Below, one piece after another: positions 17,957-26,838 of a stretch of 64,000 bases of DNA; within the stretch, counting starts at the first letter, position 1, and every line of letters begins with the position of its first letter. Source of the stretch: Cryobacterium glucosi (lineage in GTDB: Bacteria; Actinomycetota; Actinomycetes; Actinomycetales; Microbacteriaceae). The notes under the pieces are model-generated. The model saw nothing but the letters and a program-made list of their open reading frames with translations, had not been told where the DNA came from and made no database searches. The stretch lies in NCBI RefSeq assembly GCF_004402235.1, contig NZ_SOFS01000007.1, positions 62,001 through 126,000 on the forward strand. The letters run 5' to 3'. The position numbers and the translations under genes were made by a program.

Positions 17957-18985
17957 GTGACCCCCTCGAAAATCCTCGTACCCGCACTCCTGGCCGCGGC
18001 CGCGCTCACCCTCAGCGGATGCTCGGCCACGACGCCCGGTTCGGCCGGAGGCTCAGGAGGAGCATCGGGCGACCTCCGGGTCGTCGCGACAACCACCCAG
18101 GTCGCCGACCTCGCCCGCAACGTGATCGGGGATGCCCCGGGCGTCACGCTGACCCAGCTCATCCAGCCGAACCAGAGCGCGCACAGCTACGACCCGTCCG
18201 CGGCCGACCTGACCGCCCTCGGCCGCGCCGATGTGCTCGTCATCAACGGCGTCGGCCTCGAGGAATGGCTCACCGACGCGATCGACGCCTCCGGCTTCCA
18301 TGGCGTCACGATCGACTCCGATGCGGGCATCACGATCGCAGAGAGCGGCGCCGGAAACGACGAGGCCCCCCACACGGCGGATGCCGCACACGACCACGCG
18401 GGCGGCAACCCGCACATCTGGACCGACGTCGCGAACGCGGAAGCCATGACCCGCACCATCGCCGCCGGTCTCGCGGCCGCGAGTGCCGCCGACGCCGACC
18501 GGGCAGCTGCCTTCACGGCCAACGCCGCCGGCTACGGAAGCACGCTCGCAGCGCTCGACGGCTGGATCCGCACGAACATCGACCCGGTCCCCGCCGCGGA
18601 GCGGCTTCTCGTCAGCAACCACGACGCCTTCGGTTATTTCACGGCCGCATACGGCATCACCTACGTCGGCAGCGTGATCCCGAGCTTCGACGACAACGCC
18701 GAACCGAGCGCAACCGAAATCGACCAACTCGTCACGAAGATCAAGGCCACCGGCGTCAAGGCCGTGTTCTCCGAGGCCTCGATCAGCCCCAAGGCCGCCG
18801 ACACGATCGCCCGGCAGGCCGGCGTCACCGTGTACTCCGGCGACGACGCCCTGTATGGCGATTCCCTCGGCCCGGCCGGCAGCGACGGTGCCACCTACGT
18901 CGCCTCTCAGCTGCACAATGTGCGCCTGATCCTCGAGTCCTGGGGCAGAGTCCCCACCGCCGTACCGGCAGACCTGCGAGAGTGA
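17957..18985 (+). CDS. znuA: Zinc ABC transporter, substrate-binding lipoprotein
   Basis: Captures zinc (possibly manganese) outside the membrane. Signal peptide with lipobox LSGC (Cys22), then a cluster-A-1 binding fold; His-rich loop PHTADAAHDHAGGNPHIW and conserved SNHDAFGYF and FSEASISPK segments. 342 aa from the GTG at 17957, supported by the promoter spacing; a longer frame from 17915 would run through the Zur box. First gene of a five-gene operon with all gaps of 5 nt or less. Zinc preference is inferred from the Zur box and the zur gene at the operon end. Confidence 0.92.
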   Translation: MTPSKILVPALLAAAALTLSGCSATTPGSAGGSGGASGDLRVVATTTQVADLARNVIGDAPGVTLTQLIQPNQSAHSYDPSAADLTALGRADVLVINGVGLEEWLTDAIDASGFHGVTIDSDAGITIAESGAGNDEAPHTADAAHDHAGGNPHIWTDVANAEAMTRTIAAGLAAASAADADRAAAFTANAAGYGSTLAALDGWIRTNIDPVPAAERLLVSNHDAFGYFTAAYGITYVGSVIPSFDDNAEPSATEIDQLVTKIKATGVKAVFSEASISPKAADTIARQAGVTVYSGDDALYGDSLGPAGSDGATYVASQLHNVRLILESWGRVPTAVPADLRE

Positions 18986-18989
18986 ACAC

Positions 18990-19781
18990 GTGAACGAGAA
19001 CGATTCTCAACCGCGGACCGCCGCGCCGCTCGCCCTCCACGTGGCCGGGGCATCCTTCGCATACGCCCAGACGCCCGCGCTCGAAGACGTCGCCTTCGAC
19101 CTGCGCGCGGGTGAGGCCGTCGCCCTGATCGGGCCGAACGGTTCGGGAAAGTCGACCCTACTCAAGGGAGTGCTCGGCCTGATCCATCGCACAGCAGGCA
19201 CGGTCGAAGTGCTCGGTGAATCCCCGGCCCCCGCAGGCGCGGTCGGGTACGTGCCCCAGGCCGACGAGCTCGACCCGGAATTCCCGGTCACCCTCGAACA
19301 GGTGGTCATGATGGGGCGATACCGTTCCCTCGGCTGGCTGCGCCTGCCCGGCAAACGCGACCGCGCGCACGTCGCAGCGGCCCTCGAGGCCGTCGGCCTC
19401 TCCGAACGCGCCAGGACCCGGTTCGGCGAACTCTCCGGGGGCCAGCAGCAGCGCGGCCTCCTCGCCCGCGCCCTCGCATCCGGGCCCCGCCTGCTCCTGC
19501 TCGACGAACCGTTCAACGGCCTCGACCAGGAGAACCGCAACGCGCTCGTGGACACCGTGAAGCGACTCAAGGCCGACGGTGTTGCCGTGCTCATCTCGAC
19601 GCACGACCTCGAACTCGCCCGCGACGTCTGCGAATCGGTCCTGCTGCTGAACGGCGGCCAGGTCGCCTTCGGCCCACTCGACGAGGTGCTCAGCCTTGAG
19701 AACGTCCAGCGCACCTTCCGGTCCGTCGGGGTCGAACTCGACGAGCACACCGTCGTCGTGCCCAGCCACACGGGGCACTGA
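18990..19781 (+). CDS. znuC: Zinc ABC transporter, ATP-binding protein
   Basis: ATPase of the importer. Walker A LIGPNGSGKSTLLKGVLG, signature LSGGQQQRGLLARAL, Walker B LLLLDEPFNGLD and the ISTHD switch are all intact; 263 aa. GTG start 4 nt after the znuA stop. Followed with no gap by the first permease gene. An N-terminal extension of about 12 polar residues precedes the ABC fold. Confidence 0.93.
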   Translation: MNENDSQPRTAAPLALHVAGASFAYAQTPALEDVAFDLRAGEAVALIGPNGSGKSTLLKGVLGLIHRTAGTVEVLGESPAPAGAVGYVPQADELDPEFPVTLEQVVMMGRYRSLGWLRLPGKRDRAHVAAALEAVGLSERARTRFGELSGGQQQRGLLARALASGPRLLLLDEPFNGLDQENRNALVDTVKRLKADGVAVLISTHDLELARDVCESVLLLNGGQVAFGPLDEVLSLENVQRTFRSVGVELDEHTVVVPSHTGH

Positions 19782-20663
19782 GTGGATGCCTGGGGCGCGC
19801 TTCTCGACGCCTTCTCCCTGCCGTTCATGTCCCGCGCCCTCGTGGTGCTCCTCGTGCTGAGCCTCGTCGCGGGCATCGTCGGCGTGCTGGTCAACCTGCG
19901 CGGGCTCGAATTCATCAGCGACGGGCTCACCCACGCGGTGTTTCCCGGCATCGCGATCGGGTTCGTCTGGGGCGGCCGTGAGGGCCTCTTCGCGGGGGCG
20001 ATCGTCGCGGCAGTGCTCACTGCGATCGTGTTGGCGGTGCTGATGCGCAAGGCTGTGCCGGTCGACGCCGCGATCGCGATCGTGTTCACGGCCATGTTCA
20101 GCATCGGCGTGATCGTCGTGTCCCGGCAGACCAACTACGTCGGCCAGCTCGAACAGCTCCTGTTCGGGCGGCTGCTCACGATCAGCGTGGTCGAGGTCGT
20201 CCAGACGATCGTGATCTGCGCGATCGCCCTCCTCCTCGTGGGAGTCACACTCAAGGAGCAACTCTTCCGCGCCTTCGACCGCACCGGGTTCTCCGCCGTC
20301 GGCTACCGGCCCTTCGTGCTCGACCTCGTGCTCAACGTGGCGATCGCGCTCGTCGTCGTCGCCGCGTCGAGCGCCGTCGGAACCCTGCTCGTGCTCGCGG
20401 TGCTGATCGTTCCCGGCGCGGTCGCACGGCTCGTGACCGTGCGCCTGTGGCTGCTGTTCCCGGTCGCGGCGGTGTTCGCCGCCGTCGCGGCGTGGCTCGG
20501 CCTCTCCCTCGGCTATGTGGCATCCGTGGGGGCCGGCATCAACCTGCCGAGCGGCGCGACCGTCGTGCTCGTACTCGTCGCCGGGTACGCCCTCGCCCTC
20601 GTCGGCCGACTCCTGCTCGACCGGCTGCGCGCGCCGCAGCCTCGGCCCGCGGCGGTGCTCTGA
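19782..20663 (+). CDS. znuB: Zinc ABC transporter, permease 1
   Basis: Membrane subunit of the ABC-3 family, 293 aa with about eight hydrophobic helices. Conserved [20 protein letters not shown] loop contacts the ATPase, and [14 protein letters not shown] is the C-terminal family motif. GTG directly follows the znuC stop. The operon encodes two different permeases, so the transporter may be a heterodimer, or the two may be alternatives. Confidence 0.9.
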   Translation: MDAWGALLDAFSLPFMSRALVVLLVLSLVAGIVGVLVNLRGLEFISDGLTHAVFPGIAIGFVWGGREGLFAGAIVAAVLTAIVLAVLMRKAVPVDAAIAIVFTAMFSIGVIVVSRQTNYVGQLEQLLFGRLLTISVVEVVQTIVICAIALLLVGVTLKEQLFRAFDRTGFSAVGYRPFVLDLVLNVAIALVVVAASSAVGTLLVLAVLIVPGAVARLVTVRLWLLFPVAAVFAAVAAWLGLSLGYVASVGAGINLPSGATVVLVLVAGYALALVGRLLLDRLRAPQPRPAAVL

Positions 20664-21535
20664 TGGATTACTTCAGCACCGCCCTCATCGCCGCGACCGT
20701 GATCGGCGCACTCTGCGGCCTCGTCGGCTCCCTTGTCGTGCTGCGCCGGCGCACCTTCTTCGCCCAGGCCCTCACCCACGCCACCTTCCCCGGCGCGGTC
20801 GCCGCGGCCATGCTCGGGCTGAGCATTCCGCTCGGGGCTTTCGTCGCGAGCATCGCCATCGTCGGAATCATGACCGTGATCGGCCGGGTGCGCCGCCAGG
20901 GCAGCCAGGTGGCCTCTGGCATCGTCCTCACGGCGGGCTTCGCGCTCGGGGTGCTCCTGCAGGCGCTCAACCCGTCGCTGCCCGTTCACGTCGATTCGTT
21001 CCTCGTCGGATCCATCCTGACCACGACCGGTTCCGACATCGGCCTCGCCGGCGGCGTCCTCGTGGTCGCCGTTCTGGTGATCGTCTTCTTCGGCAAGGAA
21101 CTGCTGTTCTCGACCTTCGATGCGAGTGGATACCGCGCGGCCGGATACCGGGAATGGCCGATGGAACTCCTGACCCTGGGCCTCATCACCGCGACCGTCG
21201 TGACCGCGATGCCCGCGGTCGGCGCGATCCTCGCGATCGCCCTGATCGCAGCCCCCGCGGCCGCCGCACGCCTGCTCGCCCGCACCACGGGGCAGATCCT
21301 CGTCGCGGCACCCGTCCTCGGGGCGACGGCCGGGATCAGCGGGGTACTGCTCTCGCGCGCCCTCGACGTCGCCGCCGGGCCCGCGATCGCGCTCACCGCA
21401 GCAGCGTTCTTCCTCCTGGCTCTCGCCGTGCGTCAGATCCGCTCCCGGGCCGGCAGTTCCCGGACCGCCGCCCTGCCCACCCGGCCGGCTTCCGGTCGTG
21501 CCGCCGCCCGGGCGAGCCTAGGGTGGGAGTCATGA
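20663..21535 (+). CDS. Zinc ABC transporter, permease 2
   Basis: Second ABC-3 permease (290 aa), with RTFFAQALTHATFPGAVAAA as the coupling loop and ALIAAPAAAARLLA near the end; about eight helices and a basic, Arg/Ala-rich tail of 35 residues. ATG overlaps the stop of permease 1 (ATGA) and the TGA overlaps the ATG of zur. It is clearly divergent from permease 1, so it is not a recent duplication. Confidence 0.9.
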   Translation: MDYFSTALIAATVIGALCGLVGSLVVLRRRTFFAQALTHATFPGAVAAAMLGLSIPLGAFVASIAIVGIMTVIGRVRRQGSQVASGIVLTAGFALGVLLQALNPSLPVHVDSFLVGSILTTTGSDIGLAGGVLVVAVLVIVFFGKELLFSTFDASGYRAAGYREWPMELLTLGLITATVVTAMPAVGAILAIALIAAPAAAARLLARTTGQILVAAPVLGATAGISGVLLSRALDVAAGPAIALTAAAFFLLALAVRQIRSRAGSSRTAALPTRPASGRAAARASLGWES

Positions 21536-21939
21536 AGCGCAACACCTGGCAGCGCGAGGCCGTGCGCACCGCCCTCAGCGACACGGTCGGATTCGTGAGC
21601 GTGCAGGGCCTGCACACCCGCCTGCACGCCACCGGATCCCCGATCGGACTCGCGACGGTCTACCGCGCCCTCGCCGACCTCGCGGGCGAAGGCGAGGCCG
21701 ACTGCCTGCAGTCGCCCGACGGCGAAAGCCTCTACCGGGCCTGCAGCACGACAGACCACCACCACCACCTGATCTGCCGGCACTGCGGCCTCACCGTCGA
21801 AATCGAAGCGGATGCCGTCGAAACCTGGGCGAAGAACGTCGCCGCCGAGCACGGCTTCACCCAGGCCGCCCACGTCGTCGACGTGTTCGGCCTGTGCGCG
21901 GCGTGCACCGCGGCATCCGCCGCCGCCGCCATCGCCTGA
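21532..21939 (+). CDS. zur: Fur-family zinc uptake regulator
   Basis: 135-aa Fur-family repressor: winged helix at residues ~10-70 (QREAVRTALSDTVGFVSVQGL, GLATVYRALADLA), metal site TTDHHHHLICRHCG, and a second CXXC pair in GLCAACTAA that would hold the structural zinc. ATG overlaps the permease stop. Assigned to Zur because it ends a zinc-importer operon that begins with a Zur box and is next to cysteine-free ribosomal protein genes; it would repress its own operon when zinc is ample. Confidence 0.9.
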   Translation: MKRNTWQREAVRTALSDTVGFVSVQGLHTRLHATGSPIGLATVYRALADLAGEGEADCLQSPDGESLYRACSTTDHHHHLICRHCGLTVEIEADAVETWAKNVAAEHGFTQAAHVVDVFGLCAACTAASAAAAIA

Positions 21940-22114
21940 GCGGAGTTGCGCGGACACCCGTCGACCCGTAGAGTTGGCGGTTGCTGCGCATATCTTTGCG
22001 TGCACTGCCGGAATACATCGGCTTCGCTTTCTGAACCAGTGAAGTGGAACTGCTGTGCCCGGCCGACAAGAGATCTTGGGAAGGGCATTCGCCCTTCGGT
22101 ATTGGAGGAGAACC

Positions 22115-22351
22115 ATGGCAGCAACCTGCCAGGTGACCGGAGCCGTTCCCGGCTTTGGACACAACGTTTCGCACTCGCACCGACGCACCAAGCGTCGTTT
22201 CGACCCGAACGTACAGACCAAAAAGTACTACGTGCCTTCGTTGCGCCGTAACGTCACCCTGACCCTCTCGGTCAAGGGAATCAAGGTTATCGATGCTCGT
22301 GGCATTGAGTCGGTCGTCAAGGACCTGCTCGCCCGTGGGGAGAAAATCTAA
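22115..22351 (+). CDS. rpmB: 50S ribosomal protein L28, zinc-independent form
   Basis: 78 aa with the L28 core [20 protein letters not shown] and [19 protein letters not shown]. The CXXC pairs of zinc-type L28 are absent; only Cys5 remains. GGAGGAG (22104-22110) precedes the ATG. Its leader contains a short hairpin (22081-22096). Gene order zur, rpmB, rpmG, rpsN matches the actinobacterial zinc-sparing paralogue cluster; I found no clear Zur box in 21940-22114, so it may instead be expressed constitutively. Confidence 0.93.
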   Translation: MAATCQVTGAVPGFGHNVSHSHRRTKRRFDPNVQTKKYYVPSLRRNVTLTLSVKGIKVIDARGIESVVKDLLARGEKI

Positions 22352-22518
22352 TGGCCAAGCAGCATGACGTCCGCCCGATCATCAAGCTCCGCTCGACGGC
22401 CGGCACCGGTTACACGTATGTGACCCGCAAGAACCGTCGTAACGACCCCGACCGTCTCGTGCTCAAGAAGTACGACCCCGTAGTGCGCAAGCACGTTGAC
22501 TTCCGAGAGGAGCGCTAA
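22351..22518 (+). CDS. rpmG: 50S ribosomal protein L33, zinc-independent form
   Basis: A 55-aa gene: [40 protein letters not shown], then [13 protein letters not shown]. The positions that carry CXXC pairs in zinc-type L33 (after KLRST and at KKY) hold no cysteines. Start ATG overlaps the rpmB stop (TAATG). Middle gene of rpmB-rpmG-rpsN. Confidence 0.93.
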   Translation: MAKQHDVRPIIKLRSTAGTGYTYVTRKNRRNDPDRLVLKKYDPVVRKHVDFREER

Positions 22519-22521
22519 CAC

Positions 22522-22827
22522 ATGGCCAAGAAGAGCAAGATCGCCCGTAACGAACAGCGCAAGATCGTTGTTGCCCGTTACGCCGTCAAGCGCCTGGAGC
22601 TGAAGAAGGCCCTCGTCGACGAGTCCGGTACGGACGAGTCGCGCGAGGCAGCCCGCCTCGGCCTCCAGAAGCTTCCCCGCAACGCTTCGCCGGTGCGCGT
22701 GCGCAACCGCGACGCCGTCGACGGTCGCCCCCGTGGCCACCTCTCCAAGTTCGGCATCTCGCGCGTGCGTTTCCGCGATATGGCGCACCGCGGCGAGCTG
22801 CCCGGCATCACCAAGTCCAGCTGGTAA
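22522..22827 (+). CDS. rpsN: 30S ribosomal protein S14, long zinc-independent form
   Basis: 101 aa, the long cysteine-free S14 type, as opposed to the 61-aa zinc form usually found in the spc operon. Starts [20 protein letters not shown] and ends [20 protein letters not shown] then [15 protein letters not shown] precedes the ATG by 8 nt. Last gene of the cluster, followed by a strong hairpin. Confidence 0.94.
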   Translation: MAKKSKIARNEQRKIVVARYAVKRLELKKALVDESGTDESREAARLGLQKLPRNASPVRVRNRDAVDGRPRGHLSKFGISRVRFRDMAHRGELPGITKSSW

Positions 22828-22868
22828 CACCCGCTGAATCGCTTCGCTGAACTCCGGTTCCGCGAATG

Positions 22869-22902
22869 AGGGGATGTCGACTTCGGTCGACATCCCCTTT
22901 CT
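22869..22902 (+). terminator. Terminator after rpmB-rpmG-rpsN
   Basis: 13-bp perfect stem (22869-22881 with 22886-22898) capped by a TTCG tetraloop and followed by TTTCTC, 42 nt after the rpsN stop. Confidence 0.88.
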
Positions 22903-23137
22903 CGTACCCGGGCGGATGTCTCGTCGAGGGACCCCGGATTCCGCGCACAGCGGAAATGGCACTCCCGGAAGGGCAAAAAGCGCCCCAAGATGCCGAAAAA
23001 CGCCGGAAATACGCGGAAGTTCCCGGAACTCTGTTAGATTCAACGCGGTCCAACCGACCAACGGATGCGCCTTCTGGCGTCGCCCGCATTACCCGCATAC
23101 CTGTTTTTTACAGACGAAGGTCCGAGGAGGACACTCA
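22903..23137 (+). promoter_or_regulatory. HU gene leader/promoter region
   Basis: This gene-free stretch holds a TAGATT -10 candidate (23035-23040) without a good -35, giving a leader of about 90 nt, and a strong ribosome site GAGGAGGA (23124-23131). GAACTCTGTT at 23026-23035 resembles the operator of the sugar-acid island by 10 bases but is probably chance. Long frames across it are not coding. Confidence 0.4.
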
Positions 23138-23425
23138 ATGGCTGACAAGTCGCTGAACAAGACCGAGCTCGTTGCCAAGGTTGCCGCAGACTCTGGCCAG
23201 AGCCAGGTTGCCGTCGACAGCGTGCTCAACGCATTCTTTGCCGCACTCGCCGAAACCGTCGCGAGCGACGGCAAGGTCACCATCCCGGGCTGGCTCGGCG
23301 TCGAGCGCACCGCCACCGCGGCGCGCACCGGCCGCAACCCGCAGACCGGCGAAGAAATCGCCATCGCAGCAGGCCACCGCGTCAAGCTGACCGCCGGCAG
23401 CAAGCTGAAGGCCGCCGCCAAGTAA
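23138..23425 (+). CDS. hup: HU-family DNA-binding protein
   Basis: Nucleoid-associated protein that bends DNA. 95 aa with SLNKTELVAKVAADSG at the start, VTIPGWLGVERTATAARTGR (beta-arm base) and NPQTGEEIAIAAGHRVKLTA. The usual arm motif GFG..F is replaced by GWLGVE, a variant seen in actinobacterial HU. No long Lys-rich C-terminal tail. ATG preceded by GAGGAGGA. Confidence 0.94.
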   Translation: MADKSLNKTELVAKVAADSGQSQVAVDSVLNAFFAALAETVASDGKVTIPGWLGVERTATAARTGRNPQTGEEIAIAAGHRVKLTAGSKLKAAAK

Positions 23426-23440
23426 CATCGGCACCCGTTC

Positions 23441-23476
23441 CACCTGCTTCACCCGCTTCATCTGCTTCACCTGCTT
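23441..23476. repeat. Four copies of a 9-bp tandem repeat
   Basis: CACCTGCTT, CACCCGCTT, CATCTGCTT and CACCTGCTT run head to tail between the HU stop and its terminator hairpin. Non-coding; likely slippage product. Confidence 0.75.
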
Positions 23477-23481
23477 CATAC

Positions 23482-23517
23482 AGAGGAGGGCGTCGGCTTC
23501 GGCCGGCGCCCTCCTCT
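23482..23517 (+). terminator. Hairpin after HU gene
   Basis: 16-bp stem with one G-U pair (23482-23497 with 23502-23517) and a TTCG loop. No U-tract follows, so it may act as an intrinsic terminator of the actinobacterial U-less type. Confidence 0.75.
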
Positions 23518-23579
23518 GCGTCCGGTCCGTGGCATCCGCTCTCGGCATACCCACCCGGCTGGCCGGTTAAGCTGGAGCC

Positions 23580-25589
23580 GTGCCTCGTCTCGTGCGGATC
23601 TCCGGTCCTGCAGCCCTCCTCCTGGTGGCCGTGCTCTCGACCCTGCTGGCCCTCGCCTACGGCGGCGGCGCTGCTGCGCAACTGCTCGCAGACCCGGGGC
23701 CGCTCGTGCGCTGGGGACTCCCGGTGGCGAAGCTGCTCGTCAACCTCGGTGCTGCGGGCACGATCGGCGCCCTCGTGCTCGCCTGCTTCGCGCTCAGCCC
23801 CCGCGAGAACGCATACGGCACCTCGCTCGACTTCGCCGCGGGAGCCGCGGCACTCTTCACCGCCGCCTCCGCTCTCACCGGGTTCCTGACCTTCCTGCAG
23901 GTGACGGATGTCCCGTTGGCCTTCGACGACCGCTTCAGCGCGACCGCCGGCCAGTTCTTCAGCCAGATCGAACTCGGCCAGGCCTGGCTCGCGACCACGC
24001 TCATCGCCGCGGGCGTCACGGTGCTGTGCTTCGCGGTGCGCAGCCAGACCGGGCTCGTTTTCGTCACGGCCCTCGCGATCGGCGCCCTCGTTCCGATGGC
24101 GCTCCAGGGCCACGCAGCGGGCAGCCAGGGCCACGACGTCGCGATCACGGCACTCGGACTGCACCTCGTGTTCGCGGCGATCTGGCTCGGCGGGCTCCTG
24201 ACGGTCGTCGTGCTCCGCAAACAGCTCGAGGGCACGCGTATCAACGCCGTCATCGGCCGGTATTCGACGCTCGCCCTCGTGAGTTTCATCGTCGTCGCGG
24301 CCTCCGGTTACGTCAGCGCCGAACTGCGGATCGGCAGCATCGACCGGCTTCTGACGCCGTACGGCATCCTCGTGCTCGTGAAGGTCGTCGCCCTCATCAC
24401 GCTCGGCGGTTTCGGTGTGTTGCAGCGCCGGTTCCTCGTCGAGCGGATGCGCCGGGCCACGCTCGCGGGACCGGGCGCCGCCGGCCGCAGCGCGGGCACC
24501 TGGTTCTGGTGGCTCGTGGTCGGCGAGCTCGCTTTCATGGGACTCGCCTCAGGGGTTGCTGCGGCGCTCGCCCGTACCGCGACCCCGGTCGCCCAGGTCG
24601 TGGCGACCCAGGTCGCCACCTCGACCCCCGCGCAGATCCTCACCGGCGAGCTGCTGCCGCCAGAGCTGACCTTCGCCCGGTACTTCACCGAGTGGGACTT
24701 CGACCTGGCCTGGGTGCTGTTCTGCGCCTTCGGGATCTTCTTCTACCTGGCCGGGGTCTACCGGTTGCACAAGCGCGGTGACTCCTGGCCTGTCTACCGG
24801 ACCGTGTCCTGGGTGGTGGGGATGCTCATCCTCTTCTACATCACCAACGGCGGCGCCAACCTGTACGCGAAGTATCTGTTCTCGTCGCACATGCTGATGC
24901 ACATGGCGCTCACCATGCTCGTGCCGGTGTTCCTCGTGCCCGGCGCCCCGATCACCCTTGCCGCCCGGGCCATCCACAAGCGCACCGACGAGAGCCGCGG
25001 AGCCCGCGAGTGGATCCTCCTCGCGGTGCACTCCCGGTACGCGGGCGTCCTGACGAACCCGATCGTCGCCGCAGTGCTCTGGGCCGGCTCCCTCTGGGTG
25101 TTCTACTACTCGAACCTGTTCAGCTGGGCGACGACCGACCATATCGGGCACGAGTGGATGGTCGTGCACTTCCTGATCACCGGGTACCTGTTCGTGCAGT
25201 CCCTGATCGGCATCGACCCGGTGCCGTACCGGCTGCCCTACGCCTTCCGGCTGCTGCTGCTGCTCGGCACGATGGCGTTCCACGCCTTCTTCGGGGTCGC
25301 CCTGATGACCGGGACGGGCCTGCTCCTCGCCGACTGGTACGGCGCGATGGGCCGCACCTGGGGGGTCAGTGCGATCGCCGACCAACAGCTGGGCGGCGGC
25401 ATCGCCTGGAGCGTCGGCGAGATCCCGACGATCGCGCTCGCGATCGCCGTCGCGATCCAGTGGTCCCGCAGTGACGAGAAGGAAACCCGGCGCAAGGACC
25501 GCAACGCCGACCGGACCGGCGAGGCCGAGCTCATCCGCTACAACGCCCAGCTCGAGCGGCTCGCCTCGCGCGACACCCGGCAGCCCTAG
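23580..25589 (+). CDS. CopD / cytochrome c oxidase assembly (CtaG) fusion membrane protein
   Basis: 669 aa with about 15 hydrophobic segments. The N-terminal half (to ~330) is a CopD-like copper-resistance domain (LGLHLVFAAIWLGGLLTVVV is typical); the C-terminal half (~360-640) is the caa3_CtaG domain with KYLFSSHMLMHMALTMLVP and HIGHEWMVVHFLITGYLF, whose His residues are candidate copper ligands. This two-domain form is common in actinobacteria. GTG at 23580 lies 6 nt after TAAGCT (23568-23573), so probably leaderless. Likely supports copper delivery to cytochrome oxidase. Convergent with the next gene. Confidence 0.88.
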   Translation: MPRLVRISGPAALLLVAVLSTLLALAYGGGAAAQLLADPGPLVRWGLPVAKLLVNLGAAGTIGALVLACFALSPRENAYGTSLDFAAGAAALFTAASALTGFLTFLQVTDVPLAFDDRFSATAGQFFSQIELGQAWLATTLIAAGVTVLCFAVRSQTGLVFVTALAIGALVPMALQGHAAGSQGHDVAITALGLHLVFAAIWLGGLLTVVVLRKQLEGTRINAVIGRYSTLALVSFIVVAASGYVSAELRIGSIDRLLTPYGILVLVKVVALITLGGFGVLQRRFLVERMRRATLAGPGAAGRSAGTWFWWLVVGELAFMGLASGVAAALARTATPVAQVVATQVATSTPAQILTGELLPPELTFARYFTEWDFDLAWVLFCAFGIFFYLAGVYRLHKRGDSWPVYRTVSWVVGMLILFYITNGGANLYAKYLFSSHMLMHMALTMLVPVFLVPGAPITLAARAIHKRTDESRGAREWILLAVHSRYAGVLTNPIVAAVLWAGSLWVFYYSNLFSWATTDHIGHEWMVVHFLITGYLFVQSLIGIDPVPYRLPYAFRLLLLLGTMAFHAFFGVALMTGTGLLLADWYGAMGRTWGVSAIADQQLGGGIAWSVGEIPTIALAIAVAIQWSRSDEKETRRKDRNADRTGEAELIRYNAQLERLASRDTRQP

Positions 25590-25605
25590 TCCCTGCCGGA
25601 ATCGG

Positions 25606-26688
25606 TCAGCGGAGCTGGATCGCGAGCGACCCGTCGGCCCCGACCACGACCTGGATCGCGACCGCGAACGGAACATCCTCATCCCGGGTGCTGAGGTCCC
25701 CGTCGAAGAGCGACTGCACGGCGACCTTGATGTGCGCCCTGCCTGCCGTCGCCGGCATGTCGAAGACGGTGTCCCCGGCGGCGAGCGTCACGGCCGGGTA
25801 TTCGGGAATCGACCAGGTCGGCACCGACTTGACCCTGTCGTTGATCTCGATCCCGAAGGGGCAATCCGAGGGCTGCAGGACCGTCTGCGTCGCGCAGGAA
25901 TCGAGGAAGGCGTTGAGCTCCGACTGGACCTGCCCGACGAAGGACGCGTTCGGTTCGGCGTCGACCGAGACATCCGTCGCCCCGGACTGCGTCACGGGAA
26001 CCGACTGCGGCGCCGCGCTCAGCAGGGCCGACTCGTGCGCGATCGTGTACCGGGCCGGGGCGAACGCGAGGTACGCGGCCTGGTTCGAGAACGTCACCGG
26101 GGCGTCGGCCGCCGCGTGCGCGCGCGTGTCGAGGGTGAGGCCGTTGACCGAGAAACTCGCCTCGTGCAAGACCGTGACGCCGAGCACCGCGAGGGGGCTG
26201 GTGTCGAAGCGCCACGAGTCGAAGACCGCCGCGTACGTTCCCGCCCTGGCCACCCGGAACTCCATCGTCTCCGGAGCACCGTCGAGGTCGAAGGCGTAGA
26301 TCACGCTGTGCACCTCGGCGGTGCCGGTGCCGGTGCCTGTGCCTGTGTCGGCGGCGTCCGGCTGCACGGTGTCGCTGACGAGCCTGATCGCGGTGATCGA
26401 ACTGAGCACGGATGCCCGCAGCAGCGTGTCGGGAAGTTCCGTCGGCAGGCCCGCCGCCGTCAGCTCTGCCGTGGTCGGGGTCACCCCCGGCAAGGTGAGT
26501 GCGCTCGCGGTGTCGTGCCTGGCCAGGGCGTCGAGGTACTGGCGCACAAAACCACCCGCGCTGTACACCTCGCGGTTGAGCGAACCGATCGCCGCGAACA
26601 GCGCGGCGACGAGGAGGACGACAACCACGACGACGGCGACGAGGGTTCGGCCCCGGTCGCGCGGGGCCGTGCGGTCGCGGTTGCTCAC
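25606..26688 (-). CDS. Membrane-anchored protein of unknown function with Thr-Gly repeat
   Basis: 360 aa; a basic N-terminus (NRDRTAPRDRGR), one transmembrane helix (~15-38), then an extracytoplasmic part predicted rich in beta strands. Residues DTGTGTGTGTAE come from a 6-bp repeat at about 26320-26345. TAGAAT (26700-26695, minus strand) sits 6 nt before the GTG at 26688, so I prefer that start to the GTG two codons upstream. Two Cys residues (SCATQ, DCPFG) may form a disulfide. I do not recognise a family. Confidence 0.6.
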   Translation of the reverse strand: MSNRDRTAPRDRGRTLVAVVVVVVLLVAALFAAIGSLNREVYSAGGFVRQYLDALARHDTASALTLPGVTPTTAELTAAGLPTELPDTLLRASVLSSITAIRLVSDTVQPDAADTGTGTGTGTAEVHSVIYAFDLDGAPETMEFRVARAGTYAAVFDSWRFDTSPLAVLGVTVLHEASFSVNGLTLDTRAHAAADAPVTFSNQAAYLAFAPARYTIAHESALLSAAPQSVPVTQSGATDVSVDAEPNASFVGQVQSELNAFLDSCATQTVLQPSDCPFGIEINDRVKSVPTWSIPEYPAVTLAAGDTVFDMPATAGRAHIKVAVQSLFDGDLSTRDEDVPFAVAIQVVVGADGSLAIQLR

Positions 26689-26838
26689 GTCCACATTCTA
26701 CGGGCGCGATTCTGAGGTGCCGGCGTGCGTGGGTGCGGGACGGGAGCTGCGATGTCCACGGATGCCCGGCATCCGCCCCCGGCACCGGCCCGGGCGGATA
26801 CAGTGGAATGTTCCCTCCATTCCTACTGAAAGCGACCC

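Noticed and set aside
18996-19008. GAGAACGATTCTC palindrome as a second Zur/Fur box
   Set aside because: It is inside the znuC coding start, lacks the 7-1-7 form, and no promoter follows it.
23026-23035. Third copy of the island operator upstream of HU
   Set aside because: Only GAACTCTGTT matches, the palindrome is incomplete, and HU has no link to the sugar-acid genes.
23441-23476. Possible CRISPR-like repeats
   Set aside because: Units are 9 bp, without spacers and with no cas genes; simple tandem repeat.
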